Assembly: GCA_020744425.1 (NCBI GenBank)
Contig: JAGMUV010000006.1
Span: 2,170,001 to 2,234,000 of the forward strand
Direction of reading: 5' to 3'
Source of the DNA: Dactylonectria macrodidyma
Taxonomy: Eukaryota > Ascomycota > Sordariomycetes > Hypocreales > Nectriaceae
DNA: 64,000 bases
In this document: piece by piece, positions 33,098-44,268 of the stretch
How the letters are laid out: each line of letters begins with the position of its first letter
Position numbering within the stretch: the stretch's first letter is position 1
Program-made: the position numbers and the translations under genes
The notes under the pieces: model-generated
Databases searched by the model: none
Told to the model about the DNA's origin: nothing
Seen by the model: only the letters and a program-made list of their open reading frames with translations

Positions 33098-36000
33098 ATG
33101 GCGGACCCAGCAGGCGAAGGTCTCAGTCCTAAGGCTAGAGATTCAGCTAGCCTGTTCGGAGACTCAGCGGACATCATGGATACATCGGACGACCTGAATG
33201 ATCCCGAAAGTGACACTATCAAGTTACTCAGTGAGTCAAACATCAGACTGGATATCAGTTCCACACTAATTAGTTAATTAGACGAGATTTCCAGCGCCCT
33301 TGAATTTAGCTTTGACAGCCTGCCACCAGAAGTTCAGGCATCGTATATGCACTTCCAGCGAGACAATGACGCTGAAAGGTTCCACCAGCAACTAGATGAA
33401 TTCTTCGGGAACCGCATGCTGGATGTGTTTCTTCTTGAGAACCCGGACTCTCGCTACATAGCAAACAAACTCTTCGGCAAGCAGCATAGCTATCTTGCGG
33501 ATCCAACACTGCGTAAGCACACTACTTCCCGTCATGTGTTACCGTTAACAAATGGAATGTCAAAGGGGATCCATCTTTGTCGCCTGCTGAAGCGCTGTTC
33601 ACCCATGAGGAAGGCATGGAATCCGAGCAAGACGATGACAATCAGGCAGACCCACGTAAGTCCCTTTATAACCCTGACGTTCAGCACGGAAACTAAGACT
33701 AGCGAAGCCACCGGACACCTCTACGCAGTCCGGACTATTAGCTCCCCAACGTCAGCGAAGGCATCAAGACGGTCACGAAACCGAAACCTTGGACCAAACC
33801 CGATTATTCGGCTTACTGGAGACTCTCAGCCTGAAAGTATGCCAACGCCAACTCCTGACCAGCCTAGATCTCGTCTTGTCACTAGAGCTCCCGAAATCAC
33901 CAGAAGACTGCCGTCTGTTTCTGAGTTCAGCATCCTTAGAGAGCTGTATACCGCAGACTTTAACGATGGTCCGCAAGCCGAAACGGAGAATCTTGATCTC
34001 TCTGGGTGGCTGCGGAACTGGCTGGGGCCACCGGGTGTCGACACATCTGAAGATGCAAACCTGCACGACTACAATGGCTGGAAGATCGAGGCGCCCAAGA
34101 TCATGCTCATCCGTGCCAAGAACTTCCTTGCCGACGAAGATGTTGATCGCACCGTTGACTGGCCCACCAAATTCGCCGAGTTGGCCGAGTACTTCCAGTA
34201 CCTGGAAGAGAATCTCAATGGCGAAGACTGGAACGAAGACCTGTATGAGGCCAAGAAAATGCTCAACACGCACTGGCTCTTCGAGCAGTACCACTACGGC
34301 TGCCCGAAATTGACTCTTGACTTCCCCAATGTGTGGCCTGCGAAGAGCGAGAGATTGCCGCTCCTCCCTGGCGCACTCATCGTCGAAGATCCCAAAGGTC
34401 CGATAGGAGATGACATGGGAGAGCGGCAGCTGCTCGTCACCGAGATCAGAAGCGCGCACGACGTCCAGTATAATATGCCCCGCGAGGCTTTGAAGACCTT
34501 TCTTCATGCGTATGTGGTGGATGCGAGCGAGTTCTGGACCAACCGAGCTGAGAGGCCGCATCCTGTGAGAGGCGCAGACGCATTGCTTAGCGAGGAGGAA
34601 CGACGCTTCAACATGGTCAAGTGCGACGATCAGTACTACGACCGATGTATTCAGGGCGGGATGAAGACGACGGCTCGCCTGTTAGCGACGGAGTGCGAGT
34701 TCCGGCCCTCTCCTGATGACATTGCCCAGTTGCCATCGGACTCCAGCAAGGTCGACGTGCAGTCTCTCCAGTCGTTTGCCAAGTTTCGAGGTGCTCGCCG
34801 AGCTGCTCTTCAACAGTGTCTCAACACTTTTGATAACTTGATGCACCCGGTGGTCTCCACCTCCTGGCGTGCCCTCATTCTTCCTCCACCCCAGATACCG
34901 GATGAGGAACCAGGCATCATATTCCCTACCATCCAAGCCAAACACATCCCCGAGAAAGAGGCCCGGGATCCATTCAGCTACACTCTGGGATACAGGTGGT
35001 ACATCAACGAAGAGCGTAAATGGGGGGAGTGGGTGCGCGAATACTCGACCAAAGGAGCCTTTGGGGAACGGGCATGGGCGCACCGCGACGATCCAATCAT
35101 GGACCTACCGGTGAACTTCAAGGGCCCATATGTCGAACATTTCATGGACAGGGAGATGAAGAAGGTCTTCGATCTTTTGCGGACATGCGGAAGACTGCAC
35201 CAACGGCTGAAGAGAGCTGAGCGATGGGCACCGCGGGTCTTTCTCCGAAACGTCCTCAGCCTGATTGAGCGTGGTATTGAAAACAAAGACCCGTTAACTG
35301 CGAACCTGCAAGTTGATTTCCGTTCGAATGAATACCGCAAGAAACTACCTGGACAATATAAGCCACGTCCACCAAGACCACAGCGGCCGCCCAAAGACAA
35401 GCCTGATGAGTCTATGGAAAGCGCACCTGCCGAAGATCAGTCTGACGATGACCCGCCTGGTATCGTATTGGACGAGGAGAGCGAACACTTATCCGAACAT
35501 GATTCTGATTCTGACCTCAAGGATGAACTTGGGCGCTATGCGTCTGATCAGGAGAGCGAATCCTTATCCGAGCATGATTCTGATTCCGAACCTGAGGATG
35601 AATCTGGACGCTATGCGTCTGGTCGTGAGTTACCCAAGTATATACACATCCGTCCAGAGGAGGTCAAATGGCTGCATTTCGTCGGTGGACCGTCGATCAA
35701 CGAGAAATATTTTCTGAAGAAAAAAACATCCAATCGCCTTGCCCGGCTCTTTGAGGGTCGCGTGGACGAGATGTTGGAGGACCTTGATGCCGACTCGCTT
35801 TTCTCTAGCACGAAACCCGTCGCTTTTGATAAGTTTATGTTCGAACTGAATCAGGACGCTGAGAAGCCAATTAAACGACACCAGTTCACACGAGAGGACG
35901 CCCTCGGTCACATAACGTGGTTAATTGATGGGGGGAAATTACAGTATGTGAAATATTTTCTAAACCCAAAGCACCATACTAACATTGCCAGCTTCTATTT

Positions 36001-37952
36001 AGATGATAGAGGCGACGAATGGGTTTGCCGTCCAAGGGGAGCGTTTCATCCCGAAGATAGGGTTCGATGGGCAAGATCAGAGCGCTGTCCTGAATCGGAG
36101 TCCTCGAGCGATGAGGAAAGTGAAGCTGCAATCCAAGAGAGGAGACGAAAGAGGAGGCATGACAAAAGCCGACAGAAAATCTTAACGAAATATCAACGGG
36201 AGGTCCAGGAGCAGTGCCAGAAGCAAATTCAGGACAAGATCCTAGAGATAAGTCAACTTCAGGCCAGTGCGGATAGCGATGCGGAGTCAGAATTTGCGCC
36301 TCGGACCATATCGACAGACGTCTCAGTGATCGAATCCGACGACTTGGGAGACTACACGGCCACGATGCCCAAGTTTGAGAACCTCCGGACTTGGAGGGAA
36401 TGCCCCGAAGAGTACGATGACGTTCATTCTGTCTTACCCGACACTGAAAACTTCTTCTATAGTCTCGCCTACCGCCTCGGGGTTACCTTGCGCGAGCTGC
36501 GGAAGCAACACAGAGCAAATCGGCGATGGCTCAACAAAGAAAAGAAGCTGGAGAATAGGCGCTTTGTCGAAGATGTCACAAAGTACTGGATCGACGATGC
36601 CATAAGGGTTCCCAATGACGAAGCCAACAAGTTTAATAAGGGCAGACTACATAAAATCACGCCCTCTCGCTTCGATGTGGTGCGCATGGTCGAGCCAGAG
36701 GCAGTTTATGAGGGACGGAAAACCAATCACTCTGACGATGAAGATTCTGGTCTTGGAAGAACCCGCGTTGGAATTATCCGCGAAGCGTACGAAAACAAGG
36801 ACATGCTTCACCCAGTGCGCAGGGCCTTTTTCGAGGGCGCCGATGGCGTAAGACGTGAGATACGTCGCCGGGAGCCCCTTTGGTGGTTTGCGCATCCAGA
36901 CCACCGACCCAAAGGACCCAGGTTCTGGGATATCAACAGATGGCCGCCTCACTTGCAGAGCGAGACAACACGAACCAAGATCCGGTTCTCTGGTCCACAG
37001 ACGCCGGAGATGTTCCCAACACGGCCTCCGCCGCCTCCGCGCGTACAGCCTCCCGACCCTGAGCATCAGAGACCGACCCCCTCGGCCAAGCCCCCTCAGA
37101 CAACCAAGGCGTCGCCTCCGCCGTACGTACAGCCTCCTGAAGGGGGGGAGCAGACATCCAACGTCACAGCTACGACTCACTCCCGTAGACGCTTAACCAA
37201 GACTCGGGAGATTGAAATTCCCTTCTCGGACCCGGACGTCGGGCGCCGGAGGTTCCAGCCCGGGCCTCCCGAGTTCTGGGCCGGCGACACGCCACTGCAG
37301 AGGAAGGTGATGGAGGAATCTGCCAGAAGGAGTAAGTTGAGGCTCACGACGCCAGAAAAAAAAAAAAAAAAGGAAACGACTGCTAACAAGGCATGTAGTG
37401 TACGAGCCGGATCCCAAGCCTCCTCGACGAAGCTTGTTCTCGATTCTCAGTCGTAGTCAGAAGACGGAGGTTGACCCCACCGCTTTGCCGGAGGTCGACC
37501 CGCGCATCATCCCGAAGAGTAAACCCCGAGGATCATCTTCGGAGGAGATTCAAACCCAGGAGGATCTTGAGGAACCCCAATCTCAATCCGAGAACTCTCA
37601 ATCTCAAGAGACGGTGGAAGAATCCCAACCTCAGGAGCAATCTGAGGAAGAATCTCATGCTCAAGTTGCGGAGGAATTAGCAGAGAAAAATTCAGACATT
37701 GATATGGATCCTCCTGCTAAACCCCAGCAGCCATCTCCAAGAAAACGTCATGGAAAAAGATATTCCAATCGGTTTCTAAGCAGTGATGAGGAGGACTTAT
37801 ATGGCGTCACTCCACCAAAGAAATATTCTCCTCCACCTGCACAAGCAAACCCAACACTAACTCCCTGGAGACGTCGACAACAACCTGCCTTTTCGCAGTC
37901 TATACATCTAAAGATCATAGACTCTAGCAAGGACCTGGAGGAAGACTTGTGA
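33098..37952 (+). CDS. Very large acidic low-complexity protein, unknown function
   Basis: My model has six exons: 33098-33230, 33282-33512, 33566-33655, 33729-35943, 35992-37331, 37399-37952. They sum to 1520 residues in one frame. No domain is recognised. Visible features are a Leu-rich N-terminal region (FHQQLDEFFGNRMLDVFLL) and a central globular-looking part of about 600 residues rich in Trp/Tyr/Pro. Two 25-residue acidic repeats follow (encoded at 35477-35626), then a charged coiled-coil segment (RRRKRRHDKSRQKI...). Next comes a Pro-rich stretch with PPPYVQPP-type repeats and a Gln/Glu/Ser-rich tail with KRHGKRYSNR. The intron at 35944-35991 is chosen because it keeps the frame and has a CTAAC branch site. 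Introns 3 and 4 are the least certain, since alternative acceptors also leave open frames. The adjoining divergent gene is its likely partner. Confidence 0.7.
35477..35626 (+). repeat. 75-bp in-frame tandem duplication
   Basis: Two adjacent 75-bp units, clearly related at the DNA level, each encode about 25 acidic residues (ESExLSEHDSDSxxxDExGRYAS). They lie within the large unknown protein and differ at scattered positions. Confidence 0.9.
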
Positions 37953-38247
37953 TTGTCAGAGCGTTGACAGTCTGCCGTCTTAGTCGACCTAAGTGTACCT
38001 CTTTTCGTGGATCTAGGGAGATGTTATCAGTTTGTATGCGAGAATCAGTATTGCGAGTTAGTTAGTAGCTCTCAATAGATTATTGGCTGAATCACAAGGC
38101 TCGATTTCATGTAGGACCGCAATTTGAAGGATTTAATTTTCATTCAGAACAAAGCCATTATTTTCATAGCCTCAATCCGATGTCCTAACCGGCCAACCAT
38201 GCAATGAAACACAATGGATCGTGACTCCGCGCACCGTTTCCAGTCCT
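37953..38247. other. Convergent 3' spacer
   Basis: 295 bp between two stop codons in tail-to-tail orientation. It is AT-rich, as expected for 3' UTR and polyadenylation sequence of both genes. Confidence 0.5.
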
Positions 38248-39184
38248 CTAGTAACGCTTGCCCTCGCGCAGGGTATCCGCAAACTCGTCCAGGGGACTTC
38301 GGATGAGCTTAGTCTCCTTCCACAGGTTGGGGGTAAGGAAGCCGTAGGTGTTGGACACGGCAACGAAGGTGGCCTTGAGGGTGTTCTCGAGGGTCTTGGT
38401 GGAACCGGCGGAAGAGGTGTAGGCGTCCTCGACACCAGCGAGCTGGAGGAATCGCTTGACGGCGGGCGAGGCAACGAGACCAGTACCACGAGGGGCGGGA
38501 ATGAGCTGTTGCCAATTGTTAGTTTTCTATAGTTTTTTGTCGTCTTTTTGCGGTGGCTTTTGCAACTCGGGATTTTACATACACGGACGGTGACGGAACC
38601 GCACTTGCCGCTCTCCTTGCAGGGTAGAGAGTGAGGAGCACCGAGGTTGGAGCCCCAGTAACCTCTTCGCACGGGGATGACGCTCAGCTTGGCGATGATG
38701 ATGGCGGCGCGGATAGCAGTGGCAACCTCCTTGGAGGTCTTGATGCCGAGACCGACGTGGCCCTCGGAGTCACCAATGATGACAATGGCCTTGAATCGGG
38801 TTCGCTGACCGGCACGGGTCTGCTTCTGGACGGGCTTGATCTGTAGGGTTTTAAATACACCGGTTAGCTACCATGCCTCACAGGCCCAGTCGCCGGGGCT
38901 CGGGACTCTCGTGTAAGCGTTCGCACCTTCATGACCTCGTCCTTGAGCTTGGGCAGGAAGTTGTCAACAATCTGGAACTCCTTGATGGGCAGAGAGTGCA
39001 GGTAGATCTCCTCCATGCTGTTAATCTTGCCGGCCTTGACCAATCGACCGAGCTTGGTGACGGGCTGCCACTCCTTCTCCTCGTTGCGGGGACCGCGACG
39101 TCCACGGCCACGGCCACGACCACGTCCACGATCGCCACCTCGGGCTCCGAAACCACCACCGCGAGAAGTTCCTCGGTCAGCCAT
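38248..39184 (-). CDS. RPS2: 40S ribosomal protein S2 (uS5)
   Basis: Minus-strand exons 39184-38927, 38840-38583 and 38505-38248; 257 residues. The N terminus has the eukaryote-specific Arg-Gly repeat ([10 protein letters not shown]) that is a target for arginine methylation. The S5 RNA-binding domain spans exon 1-2 ([16 protein letters not shown]...[14 protein letters not shown]). Exon 3 ([20 protein letters not shown]) carries the S5 C-terminal domain. uS5 lies at the mRNA entry side of the small subunit and contributes to decoding accuracy. All three coding exons are exactly 258 nt. Read-through of intron 2 would destroy the S5 C-terminal domain, so the spliced model is certain. Confidence 0.98.
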
Positions 39185-39801
39185 TTTGATTGTTGCGCTG
39201 GAGTGCCGTCGAAAGGGTCTGCGCGAAGGGTATGTGGGTGTGGTGTTTCGGCGTTTTGGGCGATGCTGGGAACTTTTTCGCTGGCGGGGTCAGTAAGCTG
39301 GGGATTTTTGGCGTGTGCTTGGGTTAGCCGAGCCCTAATGCCTTTGTGAATTCCTGCCTGGTGCGTTAGGCAAAAAGACAAAGTGTGGGACTACAGCCAC
39401 AGAAGCAATCGTTCACCTTGGTGGGGTTTGATGAGGTGAGCCACTAGCCACAGGTTAGCCACAAATTCGATGATCAGTGCAATTTTTAGTGCCGCCTTCA
39501 ATCCAATACGTCAAAGCTGGGAAGTCTTGCTCATACTGTACATTTGACTCCTTTAGTCGATCGATACGCAGATGTCATATCATTTTCCTTGAACTATGCA
39601 AAAGTGTGGGGATGCGTAATGACTACCGAAAACAAATGCGTGTCTGGTGCAAAGATTCCGGATGGCTATGCTAGACTCAAATCACGGGGTGGAGGGGTGT
39701 TCGTACGCGCCTGGTAATTCCAGGCATTCATTAAAGGAGGGTATCGCAACTCAAAAGACTTCGACTGCTCGCCCTCTCTCCAGACTCAAGGCCGTGAAGC
39801 C
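39185..39801. promoter_or_regulatory. RPS2 promoter and TUM1 3' flank
   Basis: 617 bp between the RPS2 start and the TUM1 stop, both genes being on the minus strand. No supportable gene is visible. The RPS2 promoter must lie here, but I see no unambiguous ribosomal-protein box. Confidence 0.45.
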
Positions 39802-40887
39802 TTACTCCTTCACTGATTTCAAAATCAAGTTGTCCTTAGGACTTACTCGTTGCGCCCATTCACTGCCTCTCGTTAGTCACTCAAGTATATCATTCGGGGG
39901 GGGGGGGGGTTGCACTTACGTCCAGCTTCCGTCATAGACTCTTCGTGACTCTGAAGAGCCAAGGCCGGCTTCCTCTAGAGCAGTCTCAATGACACAGGCA
40001 GTCACACCGGTGCCGCAGCTTGAAACAATAGGCTTGGATGCGTCGACTCCCTTCTCCTCGAGCACCTTTTTCAATTGGTCGCGAGGCAGGAACGCCTTGG
40101 TATCGGGGTCCAGAACGACATTGAAAGGAACACTAATAGAGCCAGGCATGTGTCCGGATGACAGACCCTCGCGAGGCTCAGGGGCCTCACCAGTAAACCG
40201 AGCAAGGGGCCTAGCATCGAGGATTTGTACATCCTCGGCGCCCTCCTTGTTATAATCCTGGGCAAGCTGCTTGACATCTTCAAAGCTGGCAACGCGGCTG
40301 TTTTCCACATTGGGAATCGGGTACGGGCAGCACTCGACGCTATATAGCTCTCCCGACTCGGTGGGGAGTCCTTCTTCCACCCACAGCTTGAAGTTGTTTA
40401 GAATATGTACCTTGTCGTGGCCAAACACCTTCAAGGTCCAGCCCACACGGGGAGCGCTGAAGATGCCGAGCTCCTTGGTATCATATACAACGACAGTATC
40501 CTCTTTTCTGATTCCCAATTCGCTCATGGCAGCCGCGAATCCCTTGGCGTCTGGCAGCATGTGAGGGTAAGGGCTGCGCTTGTCAATGACCTTGTCCAGA
40601 TCGAAGAAACGGGCTTTTGGGATGCGCTGCTCTCGGAACGTTTGGATTCCAGTCCGGCCATCGTTGGGGAGGAACCAGGAAGCGCAAAGAGGAATCACTC
40701 GGGGGTCGGTGCTGATCGTTGAGGGGGGGTTCTTGTCGAGGGCTTGGTGGAGTTCTTTTGGGGTGACGATGTATGACGAGAGATTCCTCCGGGTAAACAT
40801 CATAGGTTGGAAGGTCTTGGGGGGGGTCCTGAAGCCGAATTGGCGCATACCAGCTCTCGTGGAGCGGCAGACAGCGGCGGAAGCCAT
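39802..40887 (-). CDS. TUM1: Mitochondrial 3-mercaptopyruvate/thiosulfate sulfurtransferase
   Basis: Minus-strand exons 40887-39920 and 39862-39802; 342 residues. The N terminus (MASAAVCRSTRAGMRQFGFR...MFTRRNLSS) is an arginine-rich presequence. Two rhodanese domains follow: an inactive N-terminal one and a C-terminal one with the active-site loop CGTGVTAC. The Gly-Thr-Gly form is typical of mercaptopyruvate sulfurtransferases and differs from the CRKGVT of thiosulfate rhodaneses. In yeast TUM1 relays sulfur from the cysteine desulfurase to URM1 for thiolation of wobble uridine in tRNA. The intron (39863-39919) contains a 13-nt homopolymer next to the donor. The last exon adds a WTEWAQRV C terminus, which matches the family, whereas reading through the intron would stop after the SWT residues. 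Confidence 0.93.
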
Positions 40888-41608
40888 GTTGGAGGGGGAG
40901 CGGATGGTGAGAGGAGTAAAGGGCTCGTTGAGTCGTCGTCGTCGTCGTACGAGGCGTCGATAAGTAGCCGGCGAGGCGATAGGATTTAAAAGAGGGGAAA
41001 TGGAAGGACGAGTCGGCCGTGAGGGAGTGATAGGAAGCTTGAGGTCGGGCCTCTACGTCTGTGTGCGCATCACTCGTCGGGGAGAGGAGCCAGAGGTGGA
41101 GGAGTTTGACTTGTGACGGGACTGGGCGGCCGTCGTTGGATTTTGATGATAACAGAGCGGGCGTGGTTGGCGTCAAAAGTAAAAGTTGCCAGGGTCAAGC
41201 TTGGGCCACTTAGAGCGGGTAAGTCACCTAATTTATTGATTTAGGTAGGGTCCTGGTAGCTTGTAGACTTGGTGGATGGTGCTAAAAAGAACCTCTTGTT
41301 GCATTGAAATTTGAATCCCATAGCTGTTGGAAGGTTGGACTTTGGTTGCTGGGCGGTTAATCAGCGGTCTGGCGGGGGGGGGGGGCAATGCCCACCACAG
41401 CGCCCTCTCAGTGGACGGTTCCAGTGGATGAGGTCACTGAAGACGCCCGCACGCTACCCGGGGTGCCCTGGGCGTTGGAGGCTGGCGCACAAACGGATGC
41501 ATCCCACCCGGCTTCAACCTCGACGTTCCGTCATCCTGACACTTAACTCTCCCACCAAAGTTTGCCCGTTCCCGCCTCGTGACTCTCCCACTCCAACCGC
41601 CACTCACC
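40888..41608. promoter_or_regulatory. Divergent promoter TUM1/APC11
   Basis: 721 bp between two start codons. It includes a CGT triplet run near 40935 and a G14 homopolymer around 41371-41384. No coding content is seen. Confidence 0.5.
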
Positions 41609-42142
41609 ATGAAGGTCACCATCAAGAATTGGAACACGGTTGCGACCTGGCGATGGGACATTCCCGAGGACGATGTCTGTGGCATCTGCCAGGTCCACTT
41701 TGACGGCACATGTCCAACGTGCAAGTACCCTGGCGATGACTGCAGCCTGTGTAAGTGCCTTTGTCCCCATCCAGAGCCATCATCTCCATCACTACTCCAT
41801 CACCCACCACTTGTATCAGGCCGTATTCACGCCTCCCATGCTAATCAATCCACCATAGTATCGGGGAAATGCGGTCACAGCTTCCATTTGGTCAGTGCCT
41901 GATGCTCGCATGACCCTCCTAAATTGCTGACCTTGCGCTCCCCATTAGCATTGCATTCTCGAATGGATTAAACAAGACTCGTCCAAGGGACAATGTCCCA
42001 TGTGCCGTCAAAGTGCGTCATTCCTAGCTTCCCCCTCAGCTTCTCCCCCTGCTCAGCTTATCGCATGAATTGCCCAATTAACGCCTTCGCAGAGTTTGAA
42101 TGGAACGATCAGGCAAATGAAACGACATCACAAGTCGAGTAG
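41609..42142 (+). CDS. APC11: Anaphase-promoting complex subunit 11 (RING-H2)
   Basis: Four exons: 41609-41750, 41859-41890, 41949-42012, 42093-42142; 95 residues. The start MKVTIKNWN and the WRWDIPEDDVCGICQ block are diagnostic of APC11. The RING-H2 ligands are visible as CGIC, CPTC, C, CGH, H, HCILEW and CPMCRQ. APC11 is the catalytic RING subunit of the APC/C and recruits the E2 enzyme that ubiquitinates cyclins and securin. It cannot be seen as one open frame because exons 2 and 3 are only 32 and 64 nt. The E2 partner (UBC11) is encoded about 3.1 kb downstream. Confidence 0.96.
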
Positions 42143-42572
42143 AGCAGTTCAATTATGGCGTTTGGGTGCTTGTGGCGCAAGGAGAATAGGCTTCTGATAC
42201 ATATCATCAATGTTCATTCCGTTAACTGTTTGATTCCCTTAAGTTCTCCCTCTCTTCGCCTGCCCATACATCTCAATTCATTGTGGTGGCTCTAAACCAG
42301 TACCCAATGACGACTCACACGACGGACATAATGTCGATATCAGCTTCCTAATAACTTCCCCCGCTGCCCTGGACAGGGCATACACGATCTCAAGCGCGAA
42401 AACACCGGTTCAGTCTTACACTTGCAAGGCCTAGCCAGTCGGTGTCAGGGGGATTGCGCTGTAAGTAGTAGCATTATCGATCTTATAGTGATACGCTATA
42501 TAAATTTGAGTCTCAAGAACTCCAGGCTTTGACAGTCTTTCCTTTTACATGAATAAACAGTCCCCTCCCCTT
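42143..42572. other. Convergent 3' spacer APC11/CHK1
   Basis: 430 bp tail-to-tail. It is AT-rich 3' UTR-like sequence with no gene. Confidence 0.5.
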
Positions 42573-44268
42573 CTAAGCTTCCGGGACATACACGCCATCC
42601 TTGCACAGGACAACCACCTTCTTGAAGAAGCGACGCCACTCAAGCGGGTCGCCCTTAATCTTGACGAAGCGCACATCGAGTACCTCGGTTCCGTCGGGCA
42701 GCGGCTGCTTGTCGACTTGGAGCTCACCGTGCAGGCTCTGCTGGCGGCCGTCGAGAGCTTTGACCTTGATGATGGCGATCGGGTTGCCATAAAGATTAGG
42801 GGAGATTGGCGCGAGAGGTACGTTGAGTTGGTGGAGGGCGTCGCTGAGCATCTGGATAATGTGGGCGGGCGGCACAGCGGAGAAGAAGCGAGTGAGGGCC
42901 TCAGGAGGGCAGATATCGCGGAAGCGTCGAGCCTGCTGAGTGAGGGACATGGAGGGACCGGGGGTGTGAGAGAACTGGGACATGGAGGGCTCATCGGCCA
43001 GAGAATCCAGCATCATGCGACGAGCATCCTGGGCACGAGACGGTAGAGATGAAGCTGGGGCGGCCATGGAACGCAGCGCTGGGCGTTCCCAGTCCCAGTC
43101 ATGGTCAGCGATTGGCACCTCAGGTTGAGTGGATGAGAATCGACCAGCGTTGAGACCAGTATCGACGTCCATGCTGTCACTCGACGTCGGTTGGGACGTC
43201 ATGGGCTTCTGACTGAAGTCGATGCGGAGGTTCTCGAGCATCTGAGTAGCAAGGTGGATTGGATCAGTGACTCGTCCATCTGCGGAAAGGAGGCCGTTGT
43301 GGCGAGTGTACCAGGGATGCTGGCGGACTTGAGCAAACCCGAAGCGCTTCTGAGGATCGACTGACATCATGCCACGGAGCAGAGACAGAGCTTCTGCTGG
43401 TATCCTAGCCCATAGGGCATCAGAACTGCGGCCGGAGTTGCGTACGTACTCCTGAAACTCCCAACTACTCTTAGATGGCTCGTCCCAGGGCGTGTTGCCG
43501 ACGAGCAGCACGAAGAGGATAACGCCGCACGACCAGAGATCAACGAGGTCAGGGGAGTACTTTGACGTACCAGACGACTTCCTATCAGCACGGCCACAGG
43601 CGAGGATCTCAGGGGCAATATAAGGAGGGCTACCGCAGAGAGTTGAACTGAGTTTACGCTGGCCTTTGTACTCAAACATTGTGGCCATGCCAAAGTCAGC
43701 AAGTTTCAGGGAGCCATCCTGTGAGAGGAGAATGTTCTCCGGCTTGAGATCACGGTGAGCCACGCCCTTGGAGTGCATAAAGCTGACGCCGCCGACGAGC
43801 TGGACAAAATAGACTTGGGCAATGTCCTCTCGGACACCTACGTCGGCTTCGATCTTGTCAAAGAGGTCGCCGCCTTCAGCGTACTCCATGGCGATCCAAC
43901 GCCAGATTGTGTCTTCTCCCGAGGCAAACCACTCAATGATGTTTGGGTGCTGGCCGACGTGCGAGTGAAGCGAGACTTCCATGGCCAGCTGCTTGGCCGA
44001 GATGCGGCCATGCTTCACCGCATAGCCCTTGTGGATGAGCTTGACGGCGAAGATGGGCGACTGTGAGTCGAGGGGAATAGCTTTTTTTATGCTGTTTGGT
44101 TAGTGTTAGCATATTTTTGGCATCGTATAGGGAACATCACCAAGATGATAAATCAGATGAAAAAAAAAACGGTGTGACTAACGAGGCATAGGCACCACGG
44201 CCGACGGTTTTTGATATGATACGAAAAGGGAGATCCCTTGGTAGGGGATCTAGCTGAGACTGAGACAT
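42573..44268 (-). CDS. CHK1: DNA-damage checkpoint kinase CHK1
   Basis: Minus-strand exons 44268-44183 and 44091-42573; 534 residues. The kinase domain starts near residue 15, with glycine loop VGRGAYAS (22-29), ATP-binding Lys46 in FAVK, HRDLKPEN catalytic loop, DFG in LADFGMA and APE in YIAPEI. The C-terminal half holds a Ser/Thr-rich regulatory linker. It is followed by the conserved CHK1 C-terminal domain (FFSAVPPAHIIQMLSDAL... and LEWRRFFKKVVVLCKDGVYVPEA), which resembles a KA1 fold and restrains the kinase. SQ sites typical of ATR targeting are present (for example FSQKP). The first exon supplies the glycine loop, so an unspliced reading would give a truncated kinase. It is divergent from UBC11 over 976 bp. 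Confidence 0.96.

Noticed and set aside
33656..33702. Shorter form of the third intron in the large unknown gene
   Set aside because: It leads into an open frame that then needs another short intron to return to the main frame. The acceptor at 33728 avoids this.
35944..36002. 59-nt alternative intron in the large unknown gene
   Set aside because: The TTTAG acceptor at 36002 gives an immediate stop. The CAG acceptor at 35991 keeps the frame and is preferred.
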